Assembly (NCBI GenBank): GCA_002726315.1
Contig: PBSS01000001.1
Span: forward strand, 1 to 49,773
Direction: 5' to 3'
DNA: 49,773 bases
From: Acidimicrobiaceae bacterium
GTDB taxonomy: Bacteria > Actinomycetota > Acidimicrobiia > Acidimicrobiales > MedAcidi-G1
Under the pieces are notes generated by a model. The model did no database searches and was not told the DNA's origin. It saw nothing but the letters and a program-made list of their open reading frames with translations. Both the position numbers and the translations under genes were made by a program. Below are positions 25,563-33,321 of this stretch, piece by piece; the first letter of the stretch is position 1, and each line of letters opens with the position of its first letter.

Positions 25563-26806
25563 GCGACTCATTTGACGGTCAACGTAGGGTGGTCGCCCCG
25601 CTTGCTGACCGGTTCGACAGAGCAGGCCACCGTCTCTACCTGGTTGGTGGTGTGGTTCGAGATGGGCTGATGGGTCGACAAGTCGACACTCCTGATCTGG
25701 ACCTGACCACCGATGCCACACCTGCACAAACGAGGGTGCTGGTGGACGGAATCGTAGATGCTGTGTGGCTACAGGGTGAGCGGTTCGGGACCATCGGAGT
25801 CAGATTGGCCGGACACACAATCGAGATAACGACCCACCGTGCTGAGGTCTACACATCAGACTCCCGAAAGCCAGGCGTTTCCTATTCGACTGATCTGGTC
25901 GAGGATCTGAGCAGGCGTGACTTCACAGTTAACGCCATGGCCGTGGATGTCGTTGACGGAGTTCTCCATGATCCTCACGGTGGTCGCTTGGATCTAGATG
26001 CCGGGTTGTTGAGGACGCCGCTGGATCCAGAAATTTCGTTCACCGACGATCCACTCCGGATGATGCGGGCCGCACGCTTTATAGCCGGTTATGGCTTTAC
26101 CCCTGCTCCCGGTCTATTGGATGCAGTAACGAGTCTTGCTGACCGGATGGAAATCGTGTCAGCTGAGCGGAAGTGCGTTGAACTGTTCCGGCTGCTATCC
26201 CTTCCAGATCCCGGACCCGGATTGGTGGTGTTGGTCGAAGCTGGTCTTGTCAGGTACGTGTTTCCCAAGGTGGCGGGCCTCGGCCGCCGCGTTCTCTCCG
26301 GAGTCTTCGATCAGATGGTTAGAGCCCCGGCTGAGCCCCTGTTGCGCCTAGTGGTATTTAGTCCTGTTGTAGGTGTTGCAGGCCTGCAAGAGATGGCCGT
26401 GGGGCTGCGGATGTCTGGGCGCGATATAGCTGACTTGATGAGTTTGGCACAAACAATCAACGACGTTGTAAGTGCTGACGACACAAGGTGGTCCGATGAG
26501 AAGGTGCGCCGTCTGGCATCGCGAGCAGGCAACATGCTGGATTCGGCGATGCGCCTGGTCACCTCCCTTGGCCTAGATGACGGAGCTCTTACCGTCGCCG
26601 TGGATCGACTCAGCGATGCTGGAGAACTCGACGATTTGGGTCCTGCACTGGACGGTGCCGCAGTTATGGACTTGCTGTGCCTGTCGCCAGGAATCGAAGT
26701 CGGCGAGGCTCTGGCATGGCTAGGAGAGCTCCGGCTCAGTGAGGGCCGTCTAGGTCCGGATGAGTCAGCGAAACGGCTGTCAGCCTGGTGGAATGAGCGC
26801 TTCTGA
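25559..26806 (+). CDS. cca: CCA tRNA nucleotidyltransferase (poly(A) polymerase family)
   Basis: A class II nucleotidyltransferase that adds or repairs tRNA 3' CCA. It has 'YLVGGVVRDGLMG', the metal-binding 'DLDLTTDA', 'GERFGTIGV', 'RRDFTVNAMAVD' and 'DDPLRMMRAARFIAGYGF'. The actinobacterial enzymes usually carry an HD phosphohydrolase domain; I cannot find its histidine motif in the C-terminal 200 residues, and at 415 residues the protein is somewhat short. Two of the three tRNAs in the window encode CCA and tRNA-Ile does not, so this enzyme is needed for synthesis as well as repair. Confidence 0.93.
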   Translation: MSDSFDGQRRVVAPLADRFDRAGHRLYLVGGVVRDGLMGRQVDTPDLDLTTDATPAQTRVLVDGIVDAVWLQGERFGTIGVRLAGHTIEITTHRAEVYTSDSRKPGVSYSTDLVEDLSRRDFTVNAMAVDVVDGVLHDPHGGRLDLDAGLLRTPLDPEISFTDDPLRMMRAARFIAGYGFTPAPGLLDAVTSLADRMEIVSAERKCVELFRLLSLPDPGPGLVVLVEAGLVRYVFPKVAGLGRRVLSGVFDQMVRAPAEPLLRLVVFSPVVGVAGLQEMAVGLRMSGRDIADLMSLAQTINDVVSADDTRWSDEKVRRLASRAGNMLDSAMRLVTSLGLDDGALTVAVDRLSDAGELDDLGPALDGAAVMDLLCLSPGIEVGEALAWLGELRLSEGRLGPDESAKRLSAWWNERF

Positions 26807-26873
26807 CCTGGCCCTATTACCCGGATCGGCCACTCTTCATGACCACAGTCCAGACCTGTCCTACAGTGGGACG

Positions 26874-27293
26874 ATGACAGCCGGACAGACAGGCCAATCG
26901 GGTCAAATGCGACAGGGACTGCTCCCTGTCCGTAGGCCGGCCGATATCGACTACCGGTTGGCTCGACAGACGACAGTTAACGCATGGCGATCCGGGAACC
27001 TTGGGACCGAGTTGGTTTGTGATGCGCAGCCGATGCTGCGCCGCAACGCTGTCGAGTGCGGTACACCGGTCATGGAGGCCTGTCCTATTTGCGAGGAATA
27101 CAGGATGGCCCATGTCACCTACGTGTTTGGGCCGAGGTTGCCATCCCATGGGCGCTGTATTTCCACACCTGGAGAACTGGCGAGATTAGATGAGCGTCGT
27201 GGTGACCTCTCCGCCTACGTCGTTGAGGTGTGCACAGGTTGTGGGTGGAATCACTTGGTGAGGATCACATCGATGGGCCGGGGTCTTTCTTAG
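26874..27293 (+). CDS. DUF5318 family protein
   Basis: Matches the actinobacterial DUF5318 pattern: 'VCDAQPMLRRNAVECGTP', 'CPICEEYRMAHVTYVFGPRLP', then 'VVEVCTGCGWNHLVR'. Two CxxC pairs suggest a small zinc ribbon. In mycobacteria this family is encoded a few genes from rpsF, as here. The track's start 38 codons upstream lies in the cca coding sequence; I use the ATG at 26874, and an ATG 11 codons later is also possible. Function unknown. Confidence 0.8.
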   Translation: MTAGQTGQSGQMRQGLLPVRRPADIDYRLARQTTVNAWRSGNLGTELVCDAQPMLRRNAVECGTPVMEACPICEEYRMAHVTYVFGPRLPSHGRCISTPGELARLDERRGDLSAYVVEVCTGCGWNHLVRITSMGRGLS

Positions 27294-27362
27294 GCGCTAA
27301 CCACTGTTAGCCTGCCCGTACCGCCGGTAGCCGAATGGCACCGGACGGGAAGGAGACCGATC

Positions 27363-28214
27363 ATGGTGCAGAAGTTGACGGTTCCGAGCATTCGTGCGTG
27401 CAAGGTTGCTGATGGCGCTGACCCGCTCGTGATGGTCACCGCATATGACGCACCCGGTGCTCACATGGTTGATGAAGCGGGTGCCGATCTGATCCTGGTT
27501 GGTGATTCGGTGGCAATGGTCGTTTTGGGATTCGAGGACACCCTTCAGGTGACGGTAGACGATATCGCTCACCACACGGCGGCGGTATCGCGTGCTAGGC
27601 CCTCAGCCCTGGTCGTCGCGGACATGCCTTGGATGAGCTTCCATGTCTCTGTCGAAGACACTCTTCACAATGCGGCAACCCTCATCCGTGCTGGCGCCGG
27701 AGCAGTGAAGTTAGAGGGCGGTCGTCGTCGACTTCCGATGGTCGAGGCCCTAGTTGCTGCTGAGATTCCCGTGATGGGTCATATAGGCCTTACTCCCCAG
27801 TCAGTAAATTTGATGGGAGGCTTTCGAGTCCAGGGCAGGTCTGCACCGGCGGCACTCGATCTGGTGGCAGCGGCAAAGGCACTTGCCCATGCTGGCTGCT
27901 TTGCGATGGTTCTTGAAGGGGTACCGGACCAGGTTGCGGCGATGGTCACTGGGTCGGTAGATGTTCCCACGATCGGGATTGGTGCCGGGCCTGACTGTGA
28001 TGGCCAAGTTCTGGTATTCCACGATGTGCTCGGCATTGAGCAAAACATCAGACCCAAGTTCGTTCGCCGCTATGCGGATTTGCACTCTGAAGGGGTTGAA
28101 GCGCTCACCCGGTTTGCCGCTGACGTGCGGTCCGGTTCATTCCCCTCAGTTGGGGAGAGTTATCGGCTTAGCGACGAGGACTTCGAGGCACTAGGTCTGT
28201 ACAGCAGCACTTGA
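27363..28214 (+). CDS. panB: 3-methyl-2-oxobutanoate hydroxymethyltransferase
   Basis: The first committed enzyme of pantothenate synthesis, which transfers a hydroxymethyl group from methylene-tetrahydrofolate to ketoisovalerate. The 283-residue TIM barrel shows 'MVTAYDAPGAHMVDEAG', 'LILVGDSVAMVVLGFEDT' with the metal aspartate, 'VKLEGG', 'GHIGLTPQSVN' and 'GIGAGPDCDGQVLVFHDVLG'. GGAAGGAG precedes the ATG. It stands alone between DUF5318 and the rpsF operon and is followed by a perfect inverted repeat. Confidence 0.95.
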   Translation: MVQKLTVPSIRACKVADGADPLVMVTAYDAPGAHMVDEAGADLILVGDSVAMVVLGFEDTLQVTVDDIAHHTAAVSRARPSALVVADMPWMSFHVSVEDTLHNAATLIRAGAGAVKLEGGRRRLPMVEALVAAEIPVMGHIGLTPQSVNLMGGFRVQGRSAPAALDLVAAAKALAHAGCFAMVLEGVPDQVAAMVTGSVDVPTIGIGAGPDCDGQVLVFHDVLGIEQNIRPKFVRRYADLHSEGVEALTRFAADVRSGSFPSVGESYRLSDEDFEALGLYSST

Positions 28215-28237
28215 GTAGTGAGGTCGTATCAGATCCC

Positions 28238-28264
28238 GTGTCCCGATTCATCCAATCGGGACAC
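28238..28264 (+). terminator. perfect 11-bp inverted repeat after panB
   Basis: GTGTCCCGATT-CATCC-AATCGGGACAC is a perfect 11-base-pair stem with a 5-base loop, starting 24 bases after the panB stop. There is no T run behind it, which is common for terminators in high-GC actinobacteria. It could alternatively be an operator, since it lies between panB and the rpsF promoter. Confidence 0.55.
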
Positions 28265-28343
28265 TGTCACACCCCCTTGAGAGCATGACGGCGTGGATCC
28301 AACGCCTCGACCGGTAGCCTTTGACCGCTTCTCTCTAAGAAGC

Positions 28344-28371
28344 TTGACAACCAGTACCCCTGCCCTTTACA
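28344..28371 (+). promoter_or_regulatory. candidate promoter of the rpsF operon
   Basis: A perfect -35 TTGACA (28344-28349) is followed after 16 bases by TTTACA (28366-28371) as a weak -10. The predicted leader of about 45 bases contains short GC-rich inverted repeats (GGGCC/GGCCC) before the ribosome site AGGAGG, room for autoregulation by S6/S18, but I cannot show the specific S6:S18 motif. Confidence 0.4.
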
Positions 28372-28420
28372 GGGCCCCGGGCCGATCGAGGCCCCTGTCC
28401 ATAGGAGGTGAGCACCTGCA

Positions 28421-28777
28421 ATGCGGGTTTACGAACTGATGATTATCTACAACGGTGACCTTGACGAGGAAGCTGTTTCGGCTTGGCAGTCCCGGGTCAC
28501 CAAGAACATTGAGGCCGAGAATGGCCGCGTCGCAACCGTGCTCGATACCGAGCCGTGGGGTCGCCGCCGCTTCGCCTACCAGATCGATCACAAGTGGGAG
28601 GGTTTCTACGTCGTTCTCGAGGTTGTGACCGAGGCAAACGACCTAGCTTCCACCGATCGAATTCTCCGACTTGCGGACCGCAATGAGGTGGTTCGTCACA
28701 AGATCATGCGCCTCCCCGATAGTGAGGCCACCAAGCGTGGTCTCATCGGCGAGGTTGAGTCGGCAAACGCCGACTGA
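28421..28777 (+). CDS. rpsF: 30S ribosomal protein bS6
   Basis: A 118-residue protein beginning 'MRVYELMIIYNGDLDEE' with 'WGRRRFAYQIDHKWEGFYVV' and 'RLADRNEVVRHKIMRL', the whole S6 ferredoxin-like fold plus a short C-terminal tail. AGGAGGTG lies upstream of the ATG. First gene of rpsF-ssb-rpsR-rplI. Confidence 0.97.
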   Translation: MRVYELMIIYNGDLDEEAVSAWQSRVTKNIEAENGRVATVLDTEPWGRRRFAYQIDHKWEGFYVVLEVVTEANDLASTDRILRLADRNEVVRHKIMRLPDSEATKRGLIGEVESANAD

Positions 28778-28792
28778 GAAAGGAATAGACAC

Positions 28793-29242
28793 ATGGCATT
28801 TGACAACACAGTCACCTTGGTCGGAAACATAACGCGCGATCCTGAGCTGCGGTTCACCCCGGCCGGAACCGCCGTCGCCAACTTCGGTCTTGCATGGAAT
28901 CGGAAAAACCGTGATGGTGAGGAGTCGGTCTCTTTCTTCGACGTCACCTGCTGGCGCGACTTGGCCGAAAATGTGGCCGAGTCGCTCGGTAAGGGAAACC
29001 GCGTAGTGGTCTACGGCCGCTTGGATCAGCAATCCTGGGAGAATGACAGCGGTGAGCGCCGCTCAAAGGTTGAAGTAATTGCCGACGAGGTGGCTCCCAG
29101 CCTCCGCTGGGCAACTGCAGACGTGACCCGAACTGAGTTCAAGGGTGAGGGTGGCGGACCAACTCCTTCTAGTGGAAGCCAGGGGTCTGGTCGAGGTGCC
29201 AATCCGGTCCCCAACTTTCCGACCGATGAGGAGCCCTTCTGA
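28793..29242 (+). CDS. ssb: single-stranded DNA-binding protein
   Basis: A 149-residue SSB. The OB fold (about 1-108) begins 'AFDNTVTLVGNITRDPELR', with 'VSFFDVTCWRDLAENVAESLGKGNRVVVYGRL'. A Gly/Ser-rich linker follows, and the acidic tail 'PTDEEPF' is the protein-interaction tip (usually DDDxPF). Located between rpsF and rpsR, as in most bacteria; its TGA shares a base with the rpsR ATG. Confidence 0.97.
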   Translation: MAFDNTVTLVGNITRDPELRFTPAGTAVANFGLAWNRKNRDGEESVSFFDVTCWRDLAENVAESLGKGNRVVVYGRLDQQSWENDSGERRSKVEVIADEVAPSLRWATADVTRTEFKGEGGGPTPSSGSQGSGRGANPVPNFPTDEEPF

Positions 29243-29724
29243 TGGGGCGTAAATCGAACTCACGTCGGACCAGTCCTAAGAAGGTCACGCGTCGCGGTAA
29301 GAAGAAGATCAGCGCACTGACGATCGCCAAGGTTGACTACGTCGACTACAAGGACACCGAACTACTGCGCAAGTTTGTATCCGAGCGGGCAAAGATTAAG
29401 GCTCGACGAATCAGTGGCAATGATGCCGGTCAGCAGCGGCATGTTGCACGGGCCGTCAAGAACGCTCGTGAAATGGCGCTTATTCCCTATACAAACCGGG
29501 TAACGACCCAGCGCCGTGAACGCAGGAGCGATGACCGTGCCCCTAGGGCCGATGGCCCACCACCGCGTCCTACGGCACCACCACCCGGACCCTCAGGCGA
29601 TGGTTCCGAGATTGATGCCTCAGACCAGGGAGCAGTCGAAGAAGTTGCTGAGTTCGTCATGCCTGTTGACGACGACGGCTCATTCGAAACACCGGAACCA
29701 ATTCCTACGGGGGGTGACCAGTGA
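29242..29724 (+). CDS. rpsR: 30S ribosomal protein bS18 with long C-terminal extension, zinc-cysteine-free form
   Basis: Residues 1-88 are bS18: 'VDYVDYKDTELLRKFVSERAKIKARRISGN' and 'VKNAREMALIPYTNRV'. The cysteines of zinc-type S18 are missing ('ISALTIAKVDY' where CxxC is usual; 'GNDAGQQRH' where GNC is usual), so this is a C-minus form. A further 72 residues, first basic then Pro-rich then acidic, extend far beyond the normal 75-85 length. The frame runs on without a break to overlap the rplI start by four bases, so the extension looks genuine. Confidence 0.93.
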   Translation: MGRKSNSRRTSPKKVTRRGKKKISALTIAKVDYVDYKDTELLRKFVSERAKIKARRISGNDAGQQRHVARAVKNAREMALIPYTNRVTTQRRERRSDDRAPRADGPPPRPTAPPPGPSGDGSEIDASDQGAVEEVAEFVMPVDDDGSFETPEPIPTGGDQ

Positions 29725-30167
29725 AGGTCCTTTTGCGTAGTGACGTTGACGGTCTCGGTCGCACCGGAGACATAGTCGAAGTTGCCCGAGGGTATGCCCG
29801 GAACTACCTCGTACCCCATGGTCTGGCCGTTGAGGCAATCGCCGGGATCACGGCACAAGCTGACGCGATGCAACGCAAGCGTGAGATGCAGTCCGTTGCA
29901 GAACGAGCCGATGCCGAGATCGTGGCTGGTCGCATTGCCGACCTGGTTCTACACATTACGGCCAAGGCATCCGACGAGGGTCGACTATTCGGCTCTGTTG
30001 GAGCTGCTGAGGTGGCAGGTGCCCTAGCCATACAGGCCGGGCTCGAGATTGATCGAAGCCATGTGCTGGGTGAGACGGTGAAAGACGTTGGCCTCCACCA
30101 GTTCACCATCCAAGTCCACCCCGAAGTGGCGGTGTCAGTGGGTGTCGAGGTAGAGCCTGCCGATTGA
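29721..30167 (+). CDS. rplI: 50S ribosomal protein bL9
   Basis: A 148-residue protein with the N-terminal domain signature 'MKVLLRSDVDGLGRTGDIVEVARGYARNYLVP' in pattern, a connecting helix and the C-terminal domain ('EGRLFGSVGAAEVAGAL', 'VHPEVAVSVGVEV'). The start is GTG overlapping the rpsR stop. Last ribosomal gene of the operon before dnaB. Confidence 0.97.
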   Translation: MKVLLRSDVDGLGRTGDIVEVARGYARNYLVPHGLAVEAIAGITAQADAMQRKREMQSVAERADAEIVAGRIADLVLHITAKASDEGRLFGSVGAAEVAGALAIQAGLEIDRSHVLGETVKDVGLHQFTIQVHPEVAVSVGVEVEPAD

Positions 30168-30236
30168 GCCCGTGAGCTACGGCAGTTGTCCCCAGATGGT
30201 TGCTGTGTTCCACAGGATGATCCCCCGAGAGACGTT

Positions 30237-30268
30237 CGGTTTTCCCCCGTTTTCAACCGGTTTTCCCC
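30237..30268 (+). repeat. helically phased GTTTTC repeats upstream of dnaB
   Basis: Two identical 11-mers, CGGTTTTCCCC, start at 30237 and 30258, 21 bases (two helical turns) apart. A third GTTTTC lies between them (30249), so GTTTTC recurs at 30239, 30249 and 30260. The array lies in the 150-base rplI-dnaB gap and could be a protein-binding site or a bent segment. Confidence 0.5.
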
Positions 30269-30317
30269 TAGCGACTCACAGGAACTGCCGGGCACACTGG
30301 ATCACGATGGGTGCTTC

Positions 30318-31862
30318 ATGGAAGGGGACGCCGGGGTGAACGCGTCCGACAGTACGACGGATGGTGTCAATGGTCCAGAAGGTCCTCTTCACGGGGATTC
30401 CCACCTTCGCGATACCGATTCCCCACCTCTTGTCGACGAACCACCCGACGACCTGGACACATCTGATGGCTCGGTGCCCAGTGCTGGATCATCCAACTCA
30501 TCAAGGCGGCGCCCCGATTCGACAGGCAGCAGTCGGTCGTCGGTTCGCGTTCCACCCCAGAATATCGAGGCCGAGGCATCCCTTCTTGGAGCAATGCTCC
30601 TATCCCGTGACGCCATCGCCGATGCACTTGAAGTCGTTTCGGCGGAGCATTTCTACAAGCCTTCACATGCCCATGTATTCGATGCTATCTGTGGGCTCTA
30701 TTCGGCTGGTGAGCCTGTTGATCCGATAACCGTGGCAGAGGCCCTTAGCCGGGCCGACCTGTTGGCGAGCCTTGGTGGCACCGGGCTCTTGTTGGAACTC
30801 CAAGCTTCCACGCCGGCAACATCGAGTGCATCCAAGTACGCCAGGATTATCCACGAGCATGCAACCCTCAGAGGTCTGATTGGAGCAGCCAACGAGATCG
30901 CTGAGATTGGCTATGGCCGACCCGACGATGTCGTTAAGGCAGTGGATGAGGCTGAGAGCTTGGTGTTTCAGGTTGGCCAGGGACGGGTTACCGATTCGAT
31001 GTCGGTCATCCGTGAACTGCTCGACGCCAACTTGGACCGTCTTGAGATCCTCTTCGAGAAGGGTGCCACTATCACGGGAACCGAAACCGGTTACCAGGAT
31101 TTTGATGAACTTCTCGCCGGCCTCCAGGACAACTCGCTTGTCATCGTGGGCGGGCGTCCGGCAATGGGAAAGACGTCATTCGCCCTCGGTCTGGCAGCAC
31201 ACATCGGAGTTGAGTCCGACCTGCCAGTTCTGCTTTTCTCATTAGAGATGAGCCAACTTGAGTTGAGCCAACGAATTCTTTGTGCTGAGGCCCGAGTTGA
31301 CTCCAAACACATTCGAAACGGCCAACTCACCGAAGATGACTGGTCGCGAATCAATCACGGCCTCGGAAAGTTGGCTGAAGCTCCGATTTGGATCGATGAC
31401 AACCCGAATATTTCCGTCATGGAGATCAGGGCCAAGGCTCGACGCCTTAAGAGCCGTGTCGGAAAGTTGGGAGTCATAGTCGTTGACTACCTACAGCTCA
31501 TGACCGGTAGGTCGACAGCCGAGAGCCGCCAAATCGAGGTATCCGAGATCAGTCGTGGCCTCAAGATCCTGGCCAGGGAGCTTGAAACCCCCGTCGTGGG
31601 CCTTTCTCAGCTATCACGTGGGCTGGAGTCGAGGCAGGACAAGCGTCCCATGCTTGCCGACCTTAGGGAGTCCGGTTCCATCGAGCAGGACGCCGACGTG
31701 GTGGTCTTCATCTACCGCGATGAGGTCTATAACCCGGAGAGCCCTGACATGGGCACAGCTGAGATAATTGTGGCCAAGCATCGTAATGGCCCGACCGGCA
31801 CCGTGCGCCTAGCCTTCCTGCCTCATTACACCCGGTTTGCGAACATGGCCCGACTGGGCTGA
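30318..31862 (+). CDS. dnaB: replicative DNA helicase DnaB
   Basis: The hexameric fork helicase. After a Ser/Pro/Asp-rich, probably disordered stretch of about 75 residues comes the N-terminal domain ('VPPQNIEAEASLLGAMLLS'), then the RecA-like motor with Walker A 'GGRPAMGKTSFALG', 'LFSLEMSQLELSQR', Walker B 'VIVVDYLQLMTG' and 'DLRESGSIEQDADVVVFIYR'. No intein interrupts it. The start is uncertain: ATG 30318 or GTG 30336, the latter with AAGGGG eight bases before it. The track's start is further upstream over the phased repeats. DciA in this window is its likely loader. Confidence 0.96.
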   Translation: MEGDAGVNASDSTTDGVNGPEGPLHGDSHLRDTDSPPLVDEPPDDLDTSDGSVPSAGSSNSSRRRPDSTGSSRSSVRVPPQNIEAEASLLGAMLLSRDAIADALEVVSAEHFYKPSHAHVFDAICGLYSAGEPVDPITVAEALSRADLLASLGGTGLLLELQASTPATSSASKYARIIHEHATLRGLIGAANEIAEIGYGRPDDVVKAVDEAESLVFQVGQGRVTDSMSVIRELLDANLDRLEILFEKGATITGTETGYQDFDELLAGLQDNSLVIVGGRPAMGKTSFALGLAAHIGVESDLPVLLFSLEMSQLELSQRILCAEARVDSKHIRNGQLTEDDWSRINHGLGKLAEAPIWIDDNPNISVMEIRAKARRLKSRVGKLGVIVVDYLQLMTGRSTAESRQIEVSEISRGLKILARELETPVVGLSQLSRGLESRQDKRPMLADLRESGSIEQDADVVVFIYRDEVYNPESPDMGTAEIIVAKHRNGPTGTVRLAFLPHYTRFANMARLG

Positions 31863-31870
31863 GTGAACCG

Positions 31871-32089
31871 GTGTTCCTGGGTGAGGATCTTCTGGCTTGG
31901 TTGTTGCTGGCTTTGGGTGGGGCTATGGCTGTGGGCAACTTGGCTGCGCTCATCAAGCCACCCGTTGAGCGTTCTCCGAGCTGTCAAGCCACCGCTGACC
32001 TAGAGAGGCCGCCACTCTGGCGGAGCCTCATCTACATAGTCCTTGGTTCGGCTGTATCTGTTTGGGCTCTAGTGACCTTGGTGGCCTGA
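31871..32089 (+). CDS. small membrane protein (72 aa)
   Basis: A GTG-started ORF just after dnaB with two membrane helices ('LLAWLLLALGGAMAVGNLAALI' and 'LIYIVLGSAVSVWALVTLVA') separated by a short polar loop containing Cys and Pro. The hydrophobic ends and the tight spacing to dnaB favour a real gene. I do not recognise a family. The ribosome site is weak. Confidence 0.55.
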   Translation: MFLGEDLLAWLLLALGGAMAVGNLAALIKPPVERSPSCQATADLERPPLWRSLIYIVLGSAVSVWALVTLVA

Positions 32090-32184
32090 AGACGTTTCCG
32101 GGGGGTTTCCTACTGCTTCGCGTGATGCAGGTATGAGCTGATGGCCGGTTGGTGGGCTACCGTCCCGGGCTGGAGGTGACGGTA

Positions 32185-33291
32185 ATGGCAACTGAACTAT
32201 TGGCCCAGGCTGCTTCGCCGGGCCTGACGGACGCCTGTGGGGACAGCCCCGGGTTTATCTGTGAGACAGTCTGGGACATCACGGGCAACGGAGCGGTGTC
32301 CGAGATCACGGGATGGCTCGTGGAGCGTCCGCTCAAGATTGCCATCATCCTGGTCGGTGCAGTTTTCATGAACCGTTTGGTCAAGCGGACGATCGACCGT
32401 TTAGTCGAACGCCTGGTCGCCTCTCGCACTGAAGAAGAGGACGAGGCAGAGTCTGACGCCATGGTGACCCGCCTGGGCAGGCGGGCCCGAGGCAAGCTGC
32501 GGAGGATCCATGAACAGGCCGAACGGTCACGACAGAGGGCACTCACCTTGGGAGCCGTGCTTCGAAGCATTACCGGAGCCGTCGTCTACCTCATGGCAAT
32601 AATGCTGGCACTTGGGGAGATTGGCTTCGACCTGGCACCCCTCATCGCAGGTGCCGGCATCGTAGGTCTAGCAATTGGTTTCGGAGCACAGTCATTGGTG
32701 GCCGACTTTATTGCCGGCATCTTCATCGTTGTTGAGGACCAGTATGGGGTTGGTGACTACGTGGACGTGGGGGCGGCATCAGGCACTGTTGAGCGCGTGA
32801 GTTTGAGGACGACGATTTTGCGTGATGTTGAGGGCGTGGTTTGGGTGATCCCGAATGGCGAGATCCGGCGAGTTGGAAACTCTTCACAACTCTGGGCACG
32901 AACTGTCCTGGACGTGGACGTGGCCTACGACACCGATATAGACCTGGCAGCCAGTGTCATCAAGAACGTAGCTGACGAGATCTGGCATGAGAAACAGGAG
33001 TCAGCCACAATTCTGGAAGAGCCCGAGATCTGGGGCGTGCAGGGCTTCGGAGCCGACGCCATCTCCATCCGCCTGGCCGTCAAGACCGAGCCAGGCGAGC
33101 AGTGGGCCACAGGGCGTCTGTTGCGTGCCCGCCTCAAGAGGGCTTTCGACGAATACGGGATTGAGATTCCGTTCCCGCAGCGGACAGTGTGGCTCAGAGA
33201 GGACCGAGATGATGGCACTACCAGTGGCTCGACAGTTGACATTCGCTCAGACCTACTTGGCGGTCGCCCGGGTAGCGATGGTGGTGAATAA
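32185..33291 (+). CDS. mechanosensitive channel of the MscS family
   Basis: I choose the ATG behind GGAGGTGACGGTA (368 aa); the track's GTG 12 codons upstream is unnecessary. An N-terminal helix (about 40-60) is followed by a charged cytoplasmic-looking stretch. The MscS core then has membrane helices at about 145-200, the pore-lining 'AIGFGAQSLVADFIAGIFIVVEDQYGVGDYV' and the beta domain with 'VWVIPNGEIRRVGNSS'. It acts as an osmotic safety valve. It stands alone and is convergent with paaK. Confidence 0.92.
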   Translation: MATELLAQAASPGLTDACGDSPGFICETVWDITGNGAVSEITGWLVERPLKIAIILVGAVFMNRLVKRTIDRLVERLVASRTEEEDEAESDAMVTRLGRRARGKLRRIHEQAERSRQRALTLGAVLRSITGAVVYLMAIMLALGEIGFDLAPLIAGAGIVGLAIGFGAQSLVADFIAGIFIVVEDQYGVGDYVDVGAASGTVERVSLRTTILRDVEGVVWVIPNGEIRRVGNSSQLWARTVLDVDVAYDTDIDLAASVIKNVADEIWHEKQESATILEEPEIWGVQGFGADAISIRLAVKTEPGEQWATGRLLRARLKRAFDEYGIEIPFPQRTVWLREDRDDGTTSGSTVDIRSDLLGGRPGSDGGE

Positions 33292-33321
33292 CAGCACACG
33301 ACCTTGTGCTCTGTCCTGCAG

